Positions 43,203 to 50,364 of a DNA stretch of 64,000 nt are shown here, one piece after another (position 1 is the stretch's first letter; each line of letters starts with the position of its first letter). The notes beneath the pieces are model-generated. The model was not told where the DNA came from, did no database searches, and saw only the letters and a list, made by a program, of their open reading frames with translations. This stretch comes from Clostridiales bacterium. GTDB taxonomy: Bacteria > Bacillota > Clostridia > Saccharofermentanales > Saccharofermentanaceae. The DNA is taken from positions 18,647 to 82,646 of the forward strand of contig JAFZKB010000031.1 in NCBI GenBank assembly GCA_017551865.1, in the 5' to 3' direction. A program made the translations under genes and the position numbers.

Positions 43203-44087
43203 ATGGCGGAAGAAAACAGAGTATGCCCGAATTGCGGAACACCATTGGCCATGAATAATGGCAGATATTTCTGTCCGACATGCGGCACGGAGTTCGCGAT
43301 CGATTTCGGAAAAGAAGATGTGGCTCTTGCAGAGGGGGCGACGGCGGAAGAGCGCGCCCGGGCGAATATGGAACGCCAGCAGGCGATCAATGCGACGAAA
43401 GCGCAGATCGCAGAGCGTGAGCGGACGAATCAGAAGCACCGGGAATGGGGAAAACTCCTTCGATCAGGCAAAAATACGATCATCTTCTATGGCGTAGCGC
43501 TGGTCGCTTTTATCCTTACCGGCATGCTTATTTCTTACGGGATCAAGAGCTTTGCAAAGAGCAGCGCCGGCAAGAAACTTTCCGATTCAGGAAAAACAGA
43601 GTCGACGACGGCGGTTCCGACGGAGACCGCCAGTCCGAAGACGATCTCGAAAGATCCGGAGTTTCTGAAAAATGTGGTAGATTCCGGATTTTACTACGTA
43701 AAATATGAGATCTCCGATGAGGTGACTTTTGAAGATGGAAAAACCGGGAAAAAGACCGGTGATACAGGGATCGATTCTTTCTACTATCTGGATTTTGGGG
43801 ATAGAGCAGGTCTGTGCATCGTTTATTCGCTTGAGTATCAGATCGAAGAGACGAAGGAGAGCGTGAGCACGTTCGTCCCGGTCCTTTTTTCGAATCTGAC
43901 TGTGATCGACAAAGACGAAGTACTCTCCTCTTATTCTCCGGGAGGACTGAGAGGCGAGGAGAAAAAGGAATACGGATATCTCGATAAAGAGAAACTCCTT
44001 CAGGATGTTTTCGAAAAGCGGGACGATCTGAAGGCACAAGAGATGGAAGTTCCGGACAGTGTCCGCAGCTACATGAAGAAAGCATAA
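43203..44087 (+). CDS. Zinc-ribbon single-pass membrane protein, tandem copy 1
   Basis: The 294 residues begin with a four-cysteine zinc ribbon (Cys8, Cys11, Cys24, Cys27). Then come an Ala/Glu/Arg-rich helical stretch (about 45-90), one membrane segment (TIIFYGVALVAFILTGMLIS, about 91-110), a Ser/Thr linker and a soluble domain (about 145-290) that should be outside the cell. The ribbon should face the cytosol. The next two genes have the same layout and cysteine spacing, so this is one of three tandem paralogues. Function unknown. Confidence 0.75.
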   Translation: MAEENRVCPNCGTPLAMNNGRYFCPTCGTEFAIDFGKEDVALAEGATAEERARANMERQQAINATKAQIAERERTNQKHREWGKLLRSGKNTIIFYGVALVAFILTGMLISYGIKSFAKSSAGKKLSDSGKTESTTAVPTETASPKTISKDPEFLKNVVDSGFYYVKYEISDEVTFEDGKTGKKTGDTGIDSFYYLDFGDRAGLCIVYSLEYQIEETKESVSTFVPVLFSNLTVIDKDEVLSSYSPGGLRGEEKKEYGYLDKEKLLQDVFEKRDDLKAQEMEVPDSVRSYMKKA

Positions 44088-44102
44088 GCGGGAGGTGGGA
44101 TC

Positions 44103-44981
44103 ATGAAACTTACGAATCTGAATTGCCCGCAGTGCAATGGTTTCCTCAAGCAGGAAAGGGATGCGTTCTTCTGCGAAAGCTGTGGTGCGGCATTCGTCGT
44201 CGATTACGATGAAAATGACGTTAAGTATACGGAACTCGTTACAGAGGCCGAGAGAACGAAGATGCTCCTGGCCCGTGATGTCGAGCTTCTGGCCACGAAT
44301 TACCAGCTCAAAGAGACTGTGGCGAGAAATGAGCAGAAAAGAGAAAATGTAAAAGAAACGAAGAATGCATTTAAGGTCTCCTTCTTCGGTGTCGGAGTCA
44401 TGAGCGCTATTTTCATCCTCGGCATTATCGTGCTGATCGTGTTCATTCTTCTTTTCTCGGATTCTTCGGATAAAGAGACGGCAAAGGCACTCGACGAGAA
44501 GAATGCGCAGTATGATAAATATTCCGAAGCGGTTTTAAAAGATGAGGCCTTCATCGATAATACGATCGCTCTCGGTCGCGCGAGAAACTATCTGTTCTTC
44601 CACGATCTGGAGATCACAGATGATTATGTAAACCTGAAAAACGGAACGGCGCACCTCACATGCGATCCGGAGATCCTGAATGTCTATCTGTTTAAGCTTT
44701 ACGGGAAGGCGGATCAGATCTTCCTGACCTATAAGATGACCTTCGAATACGAAGACGGCGGGGAACAGTTTGAGCTTTATGACGGATTCTGTTTTTCCGG
44801 CTTTGGTATGAATGATTACGGACAGGTCGAGTTCGATATGGATGATTTCTTTATTGTCACCGGCATCGATCCGAAGCCCTACTATGAAGAAGAGCAGATA
44901 TACCGCGAGTATGTTCTGGAACAGAAAGGGAAAAGAGAAGTCGTGAAACTTCAGATCCCCGGAAAGGAGGAAGAGGTATGA
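44103..44981 (+). CDS. Zinc-ribbon single-pass membrane protein, tandem copy 2
   Basis: The 292 residues repeat the layout of the previous gene: zinc ribbon Cys8, Cys11, Cys24, Cys27, a helical stretch (about 40-85), a membrane segment (VMSAIFILGIIVLIVFILLF, about 98-117) and a C-terminal outside domain. The segment QIFLTYKMTFEYEDGGEQFE corresponds to equivalent strands in the neighbours. GGGAGGTGG precedes ATG 44103. The stop overlaps copy 3 by four bases, so they share one transcript. Confidence 0.75.
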   Translation: MKLTNLNCPQCNGFLKQERDAFFCESCGAAFVVDYDENDVKYTELVTEAERTKMLLARDVELLATNYQLKETVARNEQKRENVKETKNAFKVSFFGVGVMSAIFILGIIVLIVFILLFSDSSDKETAKALDEKNAQYDKYSEAVLKDEAFIDNTIALGRARNYLFFHDLEITDDYVNLKNGTAHLTCDPEILNVYLFKLYGKADQIFLTYKMTFEYEDGGEQFELYDGFCFSGFGMNDYGQVEFDMDDFFIVTGIDPKPYYEEEQIYREYVLEQKGKREVVKLQIPGKEEEV

Positions 44982-45868
44982 AACTGAAAGTTATGAACTG
45001 TAAAAGCTGTAACGCGCCTCTCCGCCTGGAAGGAGAAAAACTGGTATGCGATTTCTGCGGCGCTTCTTTTGACATAGAAAAAGATAGTAACGACATCGAA
45101 TACGAAAAACTCGCAAACGCGGAAAAGTACATCCTCCAGTCCCTTACGAGCAGCAAATCGAAGATGGAGGAATTCTACCAGAAGAAAGAAGAAGAGTCGA
45201 TCCGGAAAGAGAAGGAAGACGAAGAGAGAAGAAAGCAGCTCGCTAAGGATGTCAGAAAGAAGACCCGAAGGGATCTGCTTAAGTACGGCATATTCTTCCT
45301 GATCCTTATCGCCGGGATGATCCTCCTGATCCGTTTCAGCGATGACAGAAGAGAGAAGAGAAAGGCCGAGGAGAAGGCATCTCAGATCGAAAAGAACCGG
45401 GATGTGCCGTCCTACCGTGTAACGGATACCCAGCTGAAAAAAGACAGTAAGACGCTTCAGAAGATCCACGAGCTCGCCCTTGATTATGAGCGGAAAGAAG
45501 TGCATTCTGACGAGCTCATCGAGGATTTCCAGGTCACCTGGAATATGGTATCGGATCCGCAGATCCTGGAGGAATATCTTTTCACGACGGAAAAAGGAAA
45601 CGGGGTATATATGCTCCTTAAAGTCACGCTGGAATCGGATGACGGAAGAACGCGGGATGTCTATGACTGTGTCGTCGTTTCGGATATTACCGTAAACAGA
45701 GAAGGGAAACTGAGCATTCCGAAGGATGTGTACGTGAATAGCGAAAAGGCCTCGGATTACGACTATTTCTGGGACGGAAGTCCGGACGAGACTCTTATCA
45801 AGTCCGAGATCATCGAGGGAAAGAAAGCAGATCCGAATGCTGTAATGCAGTACTTCTTTACACTCTGA
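44978..45868 (+). CDS. Zinc-ribbon single-pass membrane protein, tandem copy 3
   Basis: The 296 residues start with the same ribbon spacing (Cys8, Cys11, Cys24, Cys27). A long charged coiled-coil-like stretch (about 60-105; EEESIRKEKEDEERRKQLAK), a membrane segment (YGIFFLILIAGMILLIRF, about 106-123), a second charged stretch and an outside domain follow. VYMLLKVTLESDDGRTRDVY matches the strand region of copies 1 and 2. It overlaps copy 2 by four bases (ATGA). Function unknown. Confidence 0.75.
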   Translation: MKLKVMNCKSCNAPLRLEGEKLVCDFCGASFDIEKDSNDIEYEKLANAEKYILQSLTSSKSKMEEFYQKKEEESIRKEKEDEERRKQLAKDVRKKTRRDLLKYGIFFLILIAGMILLIRFSDDRREKRKAEEKASQIEKNRDVPSYRVTDTQLKKDSKTLQKIHELALDYERKEVHSDELIEDFQVTWNMVSDPQILEEYLFTTEKGNGVYMLLKVTLESDDGRTRDVYDCVVVSDITVNREGKLSIPKDVYVNSEKASDYDYFWDGSPDETLIKSEIIEGKKADPNAVMQYFFTL

Positions 45869-45905
45869 AAAATGAGAAAGGAATCTGGCCAGGCCAGAGG
45901 AGAAA

Positions 45906-46559
45906 ATGCGATTTAAAGTAGTGATATTTGATTTTGACGGCACACTGGCGGATACACGAAAAGCGATCGTGATCGCCAAACAGGACACGATGAGAGCTTA
46001 TGGCCTTCCGGTCCTGGACGAGGAGACCTGCGCTTCGACGATCGGACTTACCGCCCGTGCGGGCTTTCAGAAGTTCTATCCCGATGCCTCCGACGAGCTT
46101 TTGGAGAAACTTGTAGTAAGTTACCGGGCCAGATTCGATGAACTGAAAACAGAGATGCCGCCGGAACGCTTCCCGGGAGTAGATCAGGTCCTTTCTGCGC
46201 TGAAAGATATGGGTGTCATGCGGACGATCGCTACGGCGAGGAACAAAAAGTCCCTCTATGAGTTCCTTTCTGACTGGGGACTTAACGATGCTTTTTCCTA
46301 TATTCTGGCCGGCGAGGATACGAAGCGGTTAAAGCCCTATCCCGATGCCGTCCTGAAAACCCTGGAGGACATGTCTTTTCGGGCAGAAGAAGCACTGGTC
46401 GTCGGAGACATGCCGGTCGATATCGGGATGGGAAAAAGCGCGGGAGCTTTTACCTGCGGCGTGACTTACGGTAACGGCAAGAGAGAAGACCTGGAAAAAG
46501 CGGGAGCGGATTATATCATTGACAGCATAGACGAATTGCTTTCGATCGTGACCGCCTGA
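45906..46559 (+). CDS. HAD-family phosphatase, phosphoglycolate phosphatase-like
   Basis: The 217-residue protein has the HAD nucleophile motif FDFDGTLADT (Asp9, Asp11), a helical cap, TARNKKSL as motif II, KRLKPYPDAV as motif III and VGDMPVDIGMGKSAG as motif IV. It belongs to the Gph/PpaX group; the substrate (phosphoglycolate, pyrophosphate or a nucleotide) cannot be told by eye. The gene follows the ribbon genes by 37 bases and precedes the Agr promoter. Confidence 0.85.
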   Translation: MRFKVVIFDFDGTLADTRKAIVIAKQDTMRAYGLPVLDEETCASTIGLTARAGFQKFYPDASDELLEKLVVSYRARFDELKTEMPPERFPGVDQVLSALKDMGVMRTIATARNKKSLYEFLSDWGLNDAFSYILAGEDTKRLKPYPDAVLKTLEDMSFRAEEALVVGDMPVDIGMGKSAGAFTCGVTYGNGKREDLEKAGADYIIDSIDELLSIVTA

Positions 46560-46619
46560 TCAGTAGAATAAATGATATAATAAGACCTGCACGGCCAGAT
46601 CCGACATAACCTGACAGAA

Positions 46620-46656
46620 TTATTATTTTCACCATGTTCATCATTATTTTCACCTG
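46620..46656 (+). promoter_or_regulatory. LytTR-type direct repeat upstream of agrB
   Basis: TTATTATTTTCACCAT (46620-46635) and TCATTATTTTCACCTG (46641-46656) share ATTATTTTCACC and start exactly 21 bases apart. A -10-like TAACAA begins at 46683, 29 bases past the CACC end. Two same-facing boxes two helical turns apart are the classic target of AgrA/LytTR regulators. Confidence 0.75.
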
Positions 46657-46718
46657 ATTCAAGCAGGCGGCCGTTTTTTGTGTAACAATTTCCTGTAAAA
46701 AAGGGAAGGATGGATGTT

Positions 46719-47294
46719 ATGAAAATAGCAGATAAATTACTGGAGAAAGGTGCTTCCGAGTCGGAAAGAGAGATCGTGCAGTTCGGTGTCGAGCGGCTGA
46801 TCACGCTTCTGATCGGGCTCGCTGTCGCTATCACAGCGGGACTTATTCTCCATGAACTTCCGAGGACGCTTCTGCTGCTTTTTGTCCTGTTTCCCCTGCG
46901 TCAATATGCGGGAGGCTTCCACTTGAAAGGGAAATACATCTGTGCGGTTTTATCGGTGCTGGTCCTGATTGGACTGATCCTGATCATCAAGTACCTTACT
47001 ATCCCGAGGATCATCTCCATGGGTGCTTTTCTTCTGGGTTCACTTGCGATCGTTTTCCTGGCACCGGTCGGAAATCTCAACCGGCCGCTCGATGAGGACG
47101 AGAAGCGCGTATTCGGAAACCGCGCCAAGGCAGTCTGGCTTATCGAGACGCTGGCCTTCTTCATATTATGGTTTATTGACCAGCCTTACTGGAATATCAT
47201 CCTGCTGGTATCGGTAGTTCTCACGGGCCTTCTGGTCACTATCGGATACATCCAGCAAAAACTGCATATAGGAGAGAAAGCGGAGCATGTATAA
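46719..47294 (+). CDS. agrB: AgrB-like pheromone-processing membrane peptidase
   Basis: Integral membrane cysteine protease that cleaves the AgrD precursor and forms the thiolactone pheromone. The protein has about five to six membrane segments. The catalytic pair is His68 in RQYAGGFHLK and Cys75 in KGKYICAV, seven residues apart as in known AgrB. I take ATG 46719 (191 residues; GGGAAGG nine bases before); an in-frame ATG at 46710 overlaps that site. It overlaps agrA by eight bases. No agrD lies next to it; the candidate is at 49973. Confidence 0.92.
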   Translation: MKIADKLLEKGASESEREIVQFGVERLITLLIGLAVAITAGLILHELPRTLLLLFVLFPLRQYAGGFHLKGKYICAVLSVLVLIGLILIIKYLTIPRIISMGAFLLGSLAIVFLAPVGNLNRPLDEDEKRVFGNRAKAVWLIETLAFFILWFIDQPYWNIILLVSVVLTGLLVTIGYIQQKLHIGEKAEHV

Positions 47295-48006
47295 GATCGG
47301 TATTTGTGATGATGAGAAGAAGATGTGTACGGATTTGGAGAATATGATCGACAGTTTCTTCAAAAAACGAGGCGAGAGCTGCGAGATCCAGGTGTGGAAT
47401 TCGTCTGAATCGCTTCGGAATGATATGCCGAAGTTCCGACCGGAGATATTATTCCTCGATATCGAGCTTCCGACAGAAAACGGTGTTTCTGTTGGTAAAT
47501 TCATAAGAGACGACCTGGGAGATGAGGCGATGAATATCGTTTTTATTTCCCATAAGACGAATTACGCGATGGAGCTTTTCCAGATCCATCCATACGACTT
47601 TCTCGTCAAGCCGTTCCAGGAAGAACTGCTTTACGCGACGATCAGCAAGATCTTAAAACTTGAAGAGATCCAGAACAAGGAATTCCGTTATACTTATAAC
47701 CGAACGGAATACAGTGTGCCGTATGGTGACGTGCTGTTCTTTTCGAGCAGAAACAAACTCGTACTGATCCATAAGTGCAACGGCGAGGTGATCAGCTATT
47801 ACGGAAAACTTAAGGATATCGCCGACAAACTGCCTTTTCAGTTTGCATGCATCTCTAAATCGTATATCATCAACATGAAACACGTTACTTCCTGGAAATA
47901 TGACAGCGTCTTGATCGAAGACGGTACACGCCTTCCGATCGCGCAGTCTCAGAGAAACGAGTTCAAAAAACTGATGTATAACTATAGTATCGGGGAGGTC
48001 AAGTGA
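47287..48006 (+). CDS. agrA: AgrA-like LytTR response regulator
   Basis: A 239-residue response regulator. The receiver domain (about 1-120) has acidic Asp8-Asp9, phosphoacceptor Asp58 in LFLDIELP and Lys108 in LVKPF. The LytTR DNA-binding domain (about 135-235) includes DVLFFSSRNKLVLIHKCNGE and FACISKSYIINMKHV. The order agrB-agrA-agrC and tight overlaps make it the partner of the following kinase. Its likely targets are the three 21-base direct-repeat sites at 46620, 49271 and 49866. Confidence 0.92.
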   Translation: MYKIGICDDEKKMCTDLENMIDSFFKKRGESCEIQVWNSSESLRNDMPKFRPEILFLDIELPTENGVSVGKFIRDDLGDEAMNIVFISHKTNYAMELFQIHPYDFLVKPFQEELLYATISKILKLEEIQNKEFRYTYNRTEYSVPYGDVLFFSSRNKLVLIHKCNGEVISYYGKLKDIADKLPFQFACISKSYIINMKHVTSWKYDSVLIEDGTRLPIAQSQRNEFKKLMYNYSIGEVK

Positions 48007-48007
48007 C

Positions 48008-49264
48008 ATGAGCGGCCTTTATAAGATCCTGTTTATCGTATTTACGGAGATCCTCCGTGTGCTCGTCACGAGCCGTTTCGCCGACCTTTTTCTCGAGCGT
48101 CCGGACAAACAGTATAAGCGATTCATCGCGTACATCGTCTCTGTATGTATCACCTCGCTGGAGTACTATTTCTTCAACGTCACCTGGCTCAATCTCCTAA
48201 GTACGCTCTTAGGTCTTTTCATCATCGCGTTTCCTTATGTCGGCAAGATCAAAAAGAAGATCCAGTTCGTTCTTTATGTCCTCGCGATCAGCTGCGTGCT
48301 TGATATCGGCGCATATGTGCTCTTAAGCTCCACGCTCGACTATGAAAACTATTCGGAGTCCGCGAGTATTCTGTCACTGTTCTTCCTTCTGGTCGTACAG
48401 CTCATCGCCCGACGTGTCCTGATCAAGAATAAAGATGAGGAATTAAGCGACGCGCACTGGTGGCAGTACATCATCACGCTCGTGATCTGTATCGCGGCCT
48501 CGCTGATCGTCATCATGGACCACTCGCTCTCCCAGCTCAGTCTGTCGGTCGTGGCCGGATCTTTTCTCATCATCAACCTGATCATCGGATATCTGTTCGA
48601 GGATCTGATCAAGACGAAACAGAATGAATACGAAAACCTGATGCTGAAGGAACAGGCCCGTGCCTATGAAAAAGAACTGCTCATGCAGCAGGAGAATTCA
48701 GATGCCATGAAGGCGTTCCGTCACGACATCAAGCATCACCTGACGCAGATGGCGGCTCTGAATGAAGAAGGGAAGACCGAGCAGCTCGATAAATACATCC
48801 ATGAATTTGCCGACAGTCTGGAGGAGATCGTGCCGATCAGCTTTACGGGAAATATCGGCGTAGATGGCGTGCTCAATTTCATGCTCCAGAAGGCGAAAGA
48901 TAAGGGGATCAAGGTCAACAGCCGTATCGTGATCCCGGAAGAACTGGAGATCTCTGTTTTCGACATGAATATCATTCTCGGAAATCTTCTCGAGAATGCG
49001 ATCGAAGCCAACGAAGGTGTTATGGAACCTCGGATCGACTTCCTGATGAAGTATGCTAAAGAATCTCTGTTCCTCGAGATATCGAATACACATGCCAACA
49101 GCATCGTCATGAATAAGGACGAGATGGTCTCGTCGAAAAGCAATAAGAATATGCACGGCTATGGCGTACGTAACGTCAAGAAAGTCCTGACCAAATATGA
49201 GCATACGATAGACTTTGAAGACACAGGAGATGTGTTTTCCGTCCACATTATGATGAAACTCTGA
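48008..49264 (+). CDS. agrC: AgrC-like sensor histidine kinase
   Basis: Membrane receptor kinase for the cyclic peptide. The N-terminal half (about 1-198) contains six hydrophobic segments. The kinase core follows: phosphoacceptor His239 in AFRHDIKHHLTQM, the N box NLLENAIEA and the G box HGYGVRNVKKVL, typical of the HPK10 subfamily that includes AgrC. It has 418 residues and begins one base after the agrA stop. A direct-repeat regulatory site starts seven bases after its stop codon. Confidence 0.92.
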   Translation: MSGLYKILFIVFTEILRVLVTSRFADLFLERPDKQYKRFIAYIVSVCITSLEYYFFNVTWLNLLSTLLGLFIIAFPYVGKIKKKIQFVLYVLAISCVLDIGAYVLLSSTLDYENYSESASILSLFFLLVVQLIARRVLIKNKDEELSDAHWWQYIITLVICIAASLIVIMDHSLSQLSLSVVAGSFLIINLIIGYLFEDLIKTKQNEYENLMLKEQARAYEKELLMQQENSDAMKAFRHDIKHHLTQMAALNEEGKTEQLDKYIHEFADSLEEIVPISFTGNIGVDGVLNFMLQKAKDKGIKVNSRIVIPEELEISVFDMNIILGNLLENAIEANEGVMEPRIDFLMKYAKESLFLEISNTHANSIVMNKDEMVSSKSNKNMHGYGVRNVKKVLTKYEHTIDFEDTGDVFSVHIMMKL

Positions 49265-49270
49265 TCCGTG

Positions 49271-49307
49271 CTACGATTTTCACCCTGATTACTACTAATT
49301 TCGCAAT
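49271..49307 (+). promoter_or_regulatory. LytTR-type direct repeat after agrC
   Basis: CTACGATTTTCACCCT (49271-49286) and CTACTAATTTCGCAAT (49292-49307) start 21 bases apart and match the boxes before agrB and agrD. A -10-like TACGAT (49335-49340) lies 30 bases past the second box core, the same geometry as at agrD. No clear gene follows. Confidence 0.65.
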
Positions 49308-49311
49308 GACT

Positions 49312-49373
49312 GAAAAGATCCTCTCAGAATACGATACGATGTACTCGTTAAGAATTTCTGAGAGGATCTTTTC
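49312..49373. terminator. 18-bp hairpin after agrC, possible bidirectional terminator
   Basis: GAAAAGATCCTCTCAGAA (49312-49329) pairs perfectly with TTCTGAGAGGATCTTTTC (49356-49373). The T run is only four bases. The predicted -10 of the third direct-repeat site lies in its 26-base loop, so the hairpin would end the agrC transcript but would not form in an RNA started at that promoter. Confidence 0.6.
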
Positions 49374-49457
49374 ATAAAAATGTTCTTCCGGGTTCTTATC
49401 AGAAAAAAACAGAGACGACCCGTCCGGAGTTCCTCGGACAGTGGTCTTCCTGAATAA

Positions 49458-49609
49458 AAGGGGAACCGGGTCCAAGTCATTGAGACCAATTTCCAACCCT
49501 ACTACATCACGCGAACACAGGTGGCTCTGTGTTCGTCAGAACCTCGGCCGTTATTAGTATAAAAAACAAACGGCAACCTCGTCAAGGCTCTGGATCTGGG
49601 TTTCCCCTT
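49458..49609 (+). other. Candidate structured RNA region
   Basis: AAGGGGAACC (49458-49467) can pair with GGTTTCCCCTT (49599-49609, one bulge), enclosing a 10-bp hairpin (GCGAACACAG at 49511 with CTGTGTTCGT at 49526) and a 6-bp one (GCCGTT at 49547 with AACGGC at 49569). Such nesting is more than I expect from untranslated filler, but no covariation can be seen from one sequence. Confidence 0.35.
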
Positions 49610-49677
49610 GAAAAGGATAAAATCTGTTATCAAACACGCTGGCTTTTCCGATAATGGCAAGAAGGAAGTAGGCGAGT

Positions 49678-49818
49678 GTGAGAAGATATGTCAACGGCAG
49701 AACCATGCTGTGGACGGTCACGACTTCTGCGTCATACGCAGAGACTGGGTTCTATGGGGAGAACAACAAGTATGTCGTGAACACTCCACGCATGGTTCGT
49801 TGCATTTATTATACCTGA
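49678..49818 (+). CDS. Doubtful small ORF of 46 codons
   Basis: It starts GTG 49678 with AAGGAAG about ten bases before, and ends TGA 49818. The product contains TTSASYAETGFYGENNKY and looks like a piece of a secreted or surface protein, but it has no signal peptide. It could be chance, a remnant or a small gene under the third direct-repeat promoter. Confidence 0.22.
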   Translation: MRRYVNGRTMLWTVTTSASYAETGFYGENNKYVVNTPRMVRCIYYT

Positions 49819-49865
49819 AAAGCTGCGACTTCCACCATGAAAATTATCAAATTAAAAAGATAAAC

Positions 49866-49902
49866 CTACGAATTTCACCATAAATACTACGAATTTCACC
49901 AT
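49866..49902 (+). promoter_or_regulatory. LytTR-type direct repeat upstream of agrD
   Basis: Two identical copies of CTACGAATTTCACCAT begin at 49866 and 49887, 21 bases apart. A degenerate third copy, CTGCGACTTCCACCAT, is at 49823-49838, 43 bases (about four helical turns) upstream of the first. The promoter -10 TATGAT (49931-49936) follows, with no good -35, as expected for an activated promoter. Confidence 0.82.
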
Positions 49903-49972
49903 GATAGTCAAAAAATGGCGACAATTGCGGTATGATACTTGTGTAGACATATAGGTAGGAGGTGGTCTTATA

Positions 49973-50122
49973 GTGAAGAAACAGAAATCCACGGTATCTG
50001 TAAAGAATGCTGGGAAGGCGCTGGCAGTTCGCGTGGCAGAACATTATGTAAACGTATCCTGTCCGTTGATCTTCCACCAGCCGAAGCTCCCGGAGTCTGT
50101 AAAAGGACTACGTAAATTCTGA
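49973..50122 (+). CDS. agrD: AgrD-like cyclic peptide pheromone precursor
   Basis: A 49-codon gene. The GTG start at 49973 follows TAGGAGGTGG (49956-49965). The product has the three AgrD parts. Residues 1-25 are a basic, amphipathic leader (KKQKSTVSVKNAGKALAVRV). Then comes the pheromone core VNVSCPLIF with Cys30. The charged C-terminal recognition tail is HQPKLPESVKGLRKF. In clostridial AgrD peptides a Cys and four further residues are followed by (H/Y)QPxxP, so the predicted thiolactone ring is Cys30-Phe34 (CPLIF). It is 708 bases downstream of agrC, under its own direct-repeat promoter. Confidence 0.85.
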   Translation: MKKQKSTVSVKNAGKALAVRVAEHYVNVSCPLIFHQPKLPESVKGLRKF

Positions 50123-50278
50123 TAAGGAAACCAACTAAAAAGCTGAACATCGGGATCTCCTGCGAGAGATTTCATGCGCAACAGCTCTCCCAAGTCGCAT
50201 GAAAAGGATCACAGGATACAGTTCTTCATACAAGCCTAGAGAACTTTTCCCGTGTTCCCCTATACTATCCCAAACCTC

Positions 50279-50310
50279 GCGAGGCAGAAACACCCCTGCC
50301 TCGCTTTTTC
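50279..50310 (+). terminator. Rho-independent terminator after agrD
   Basis: GCGAGGCAG (50279-50287) pairs with CTGCCTCGC (50296-50304), followed by TTTTT. The 156 bases between agrD and this terminator hold no convincing gene. Confidence 0.9.
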
Positions 50311-50364
50311 ATGCCCGCGAGAATGTTATAATGTATTTAAATTCGGAAAGGGAAGGGCGCGGAT

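Larger units (their letters stand above)
49265..49972. other. Gene-poor 708-base stretch between agrC and agrD
   Basis: It contains a LytTR-type direct repeat right after agrC (49271), an 18-bp hairpin (49312-49373), a fold-rich stretch (49458-49609), a doubtful 46-codon ORF (49678-49818) and the agrD promoter with its own direct repeat (49823-49936). No long ORF here looks real to me. Confidence 0.7.

Noticed and set aside
49248..49496. An 82-codon leftward frame overlapping the end of agrC
   Set aside because: It crosses the 18-bp hairpin and the direct repeat, and starts at a TTG without a ribosome binding site.
49608..49883. A 91-codon rightward frame starting TTG between agrC and agrD
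   Set aside because: It has no ribosome binding site, runs through the agrD direct repeats and shows no AgrD-like or other motif.
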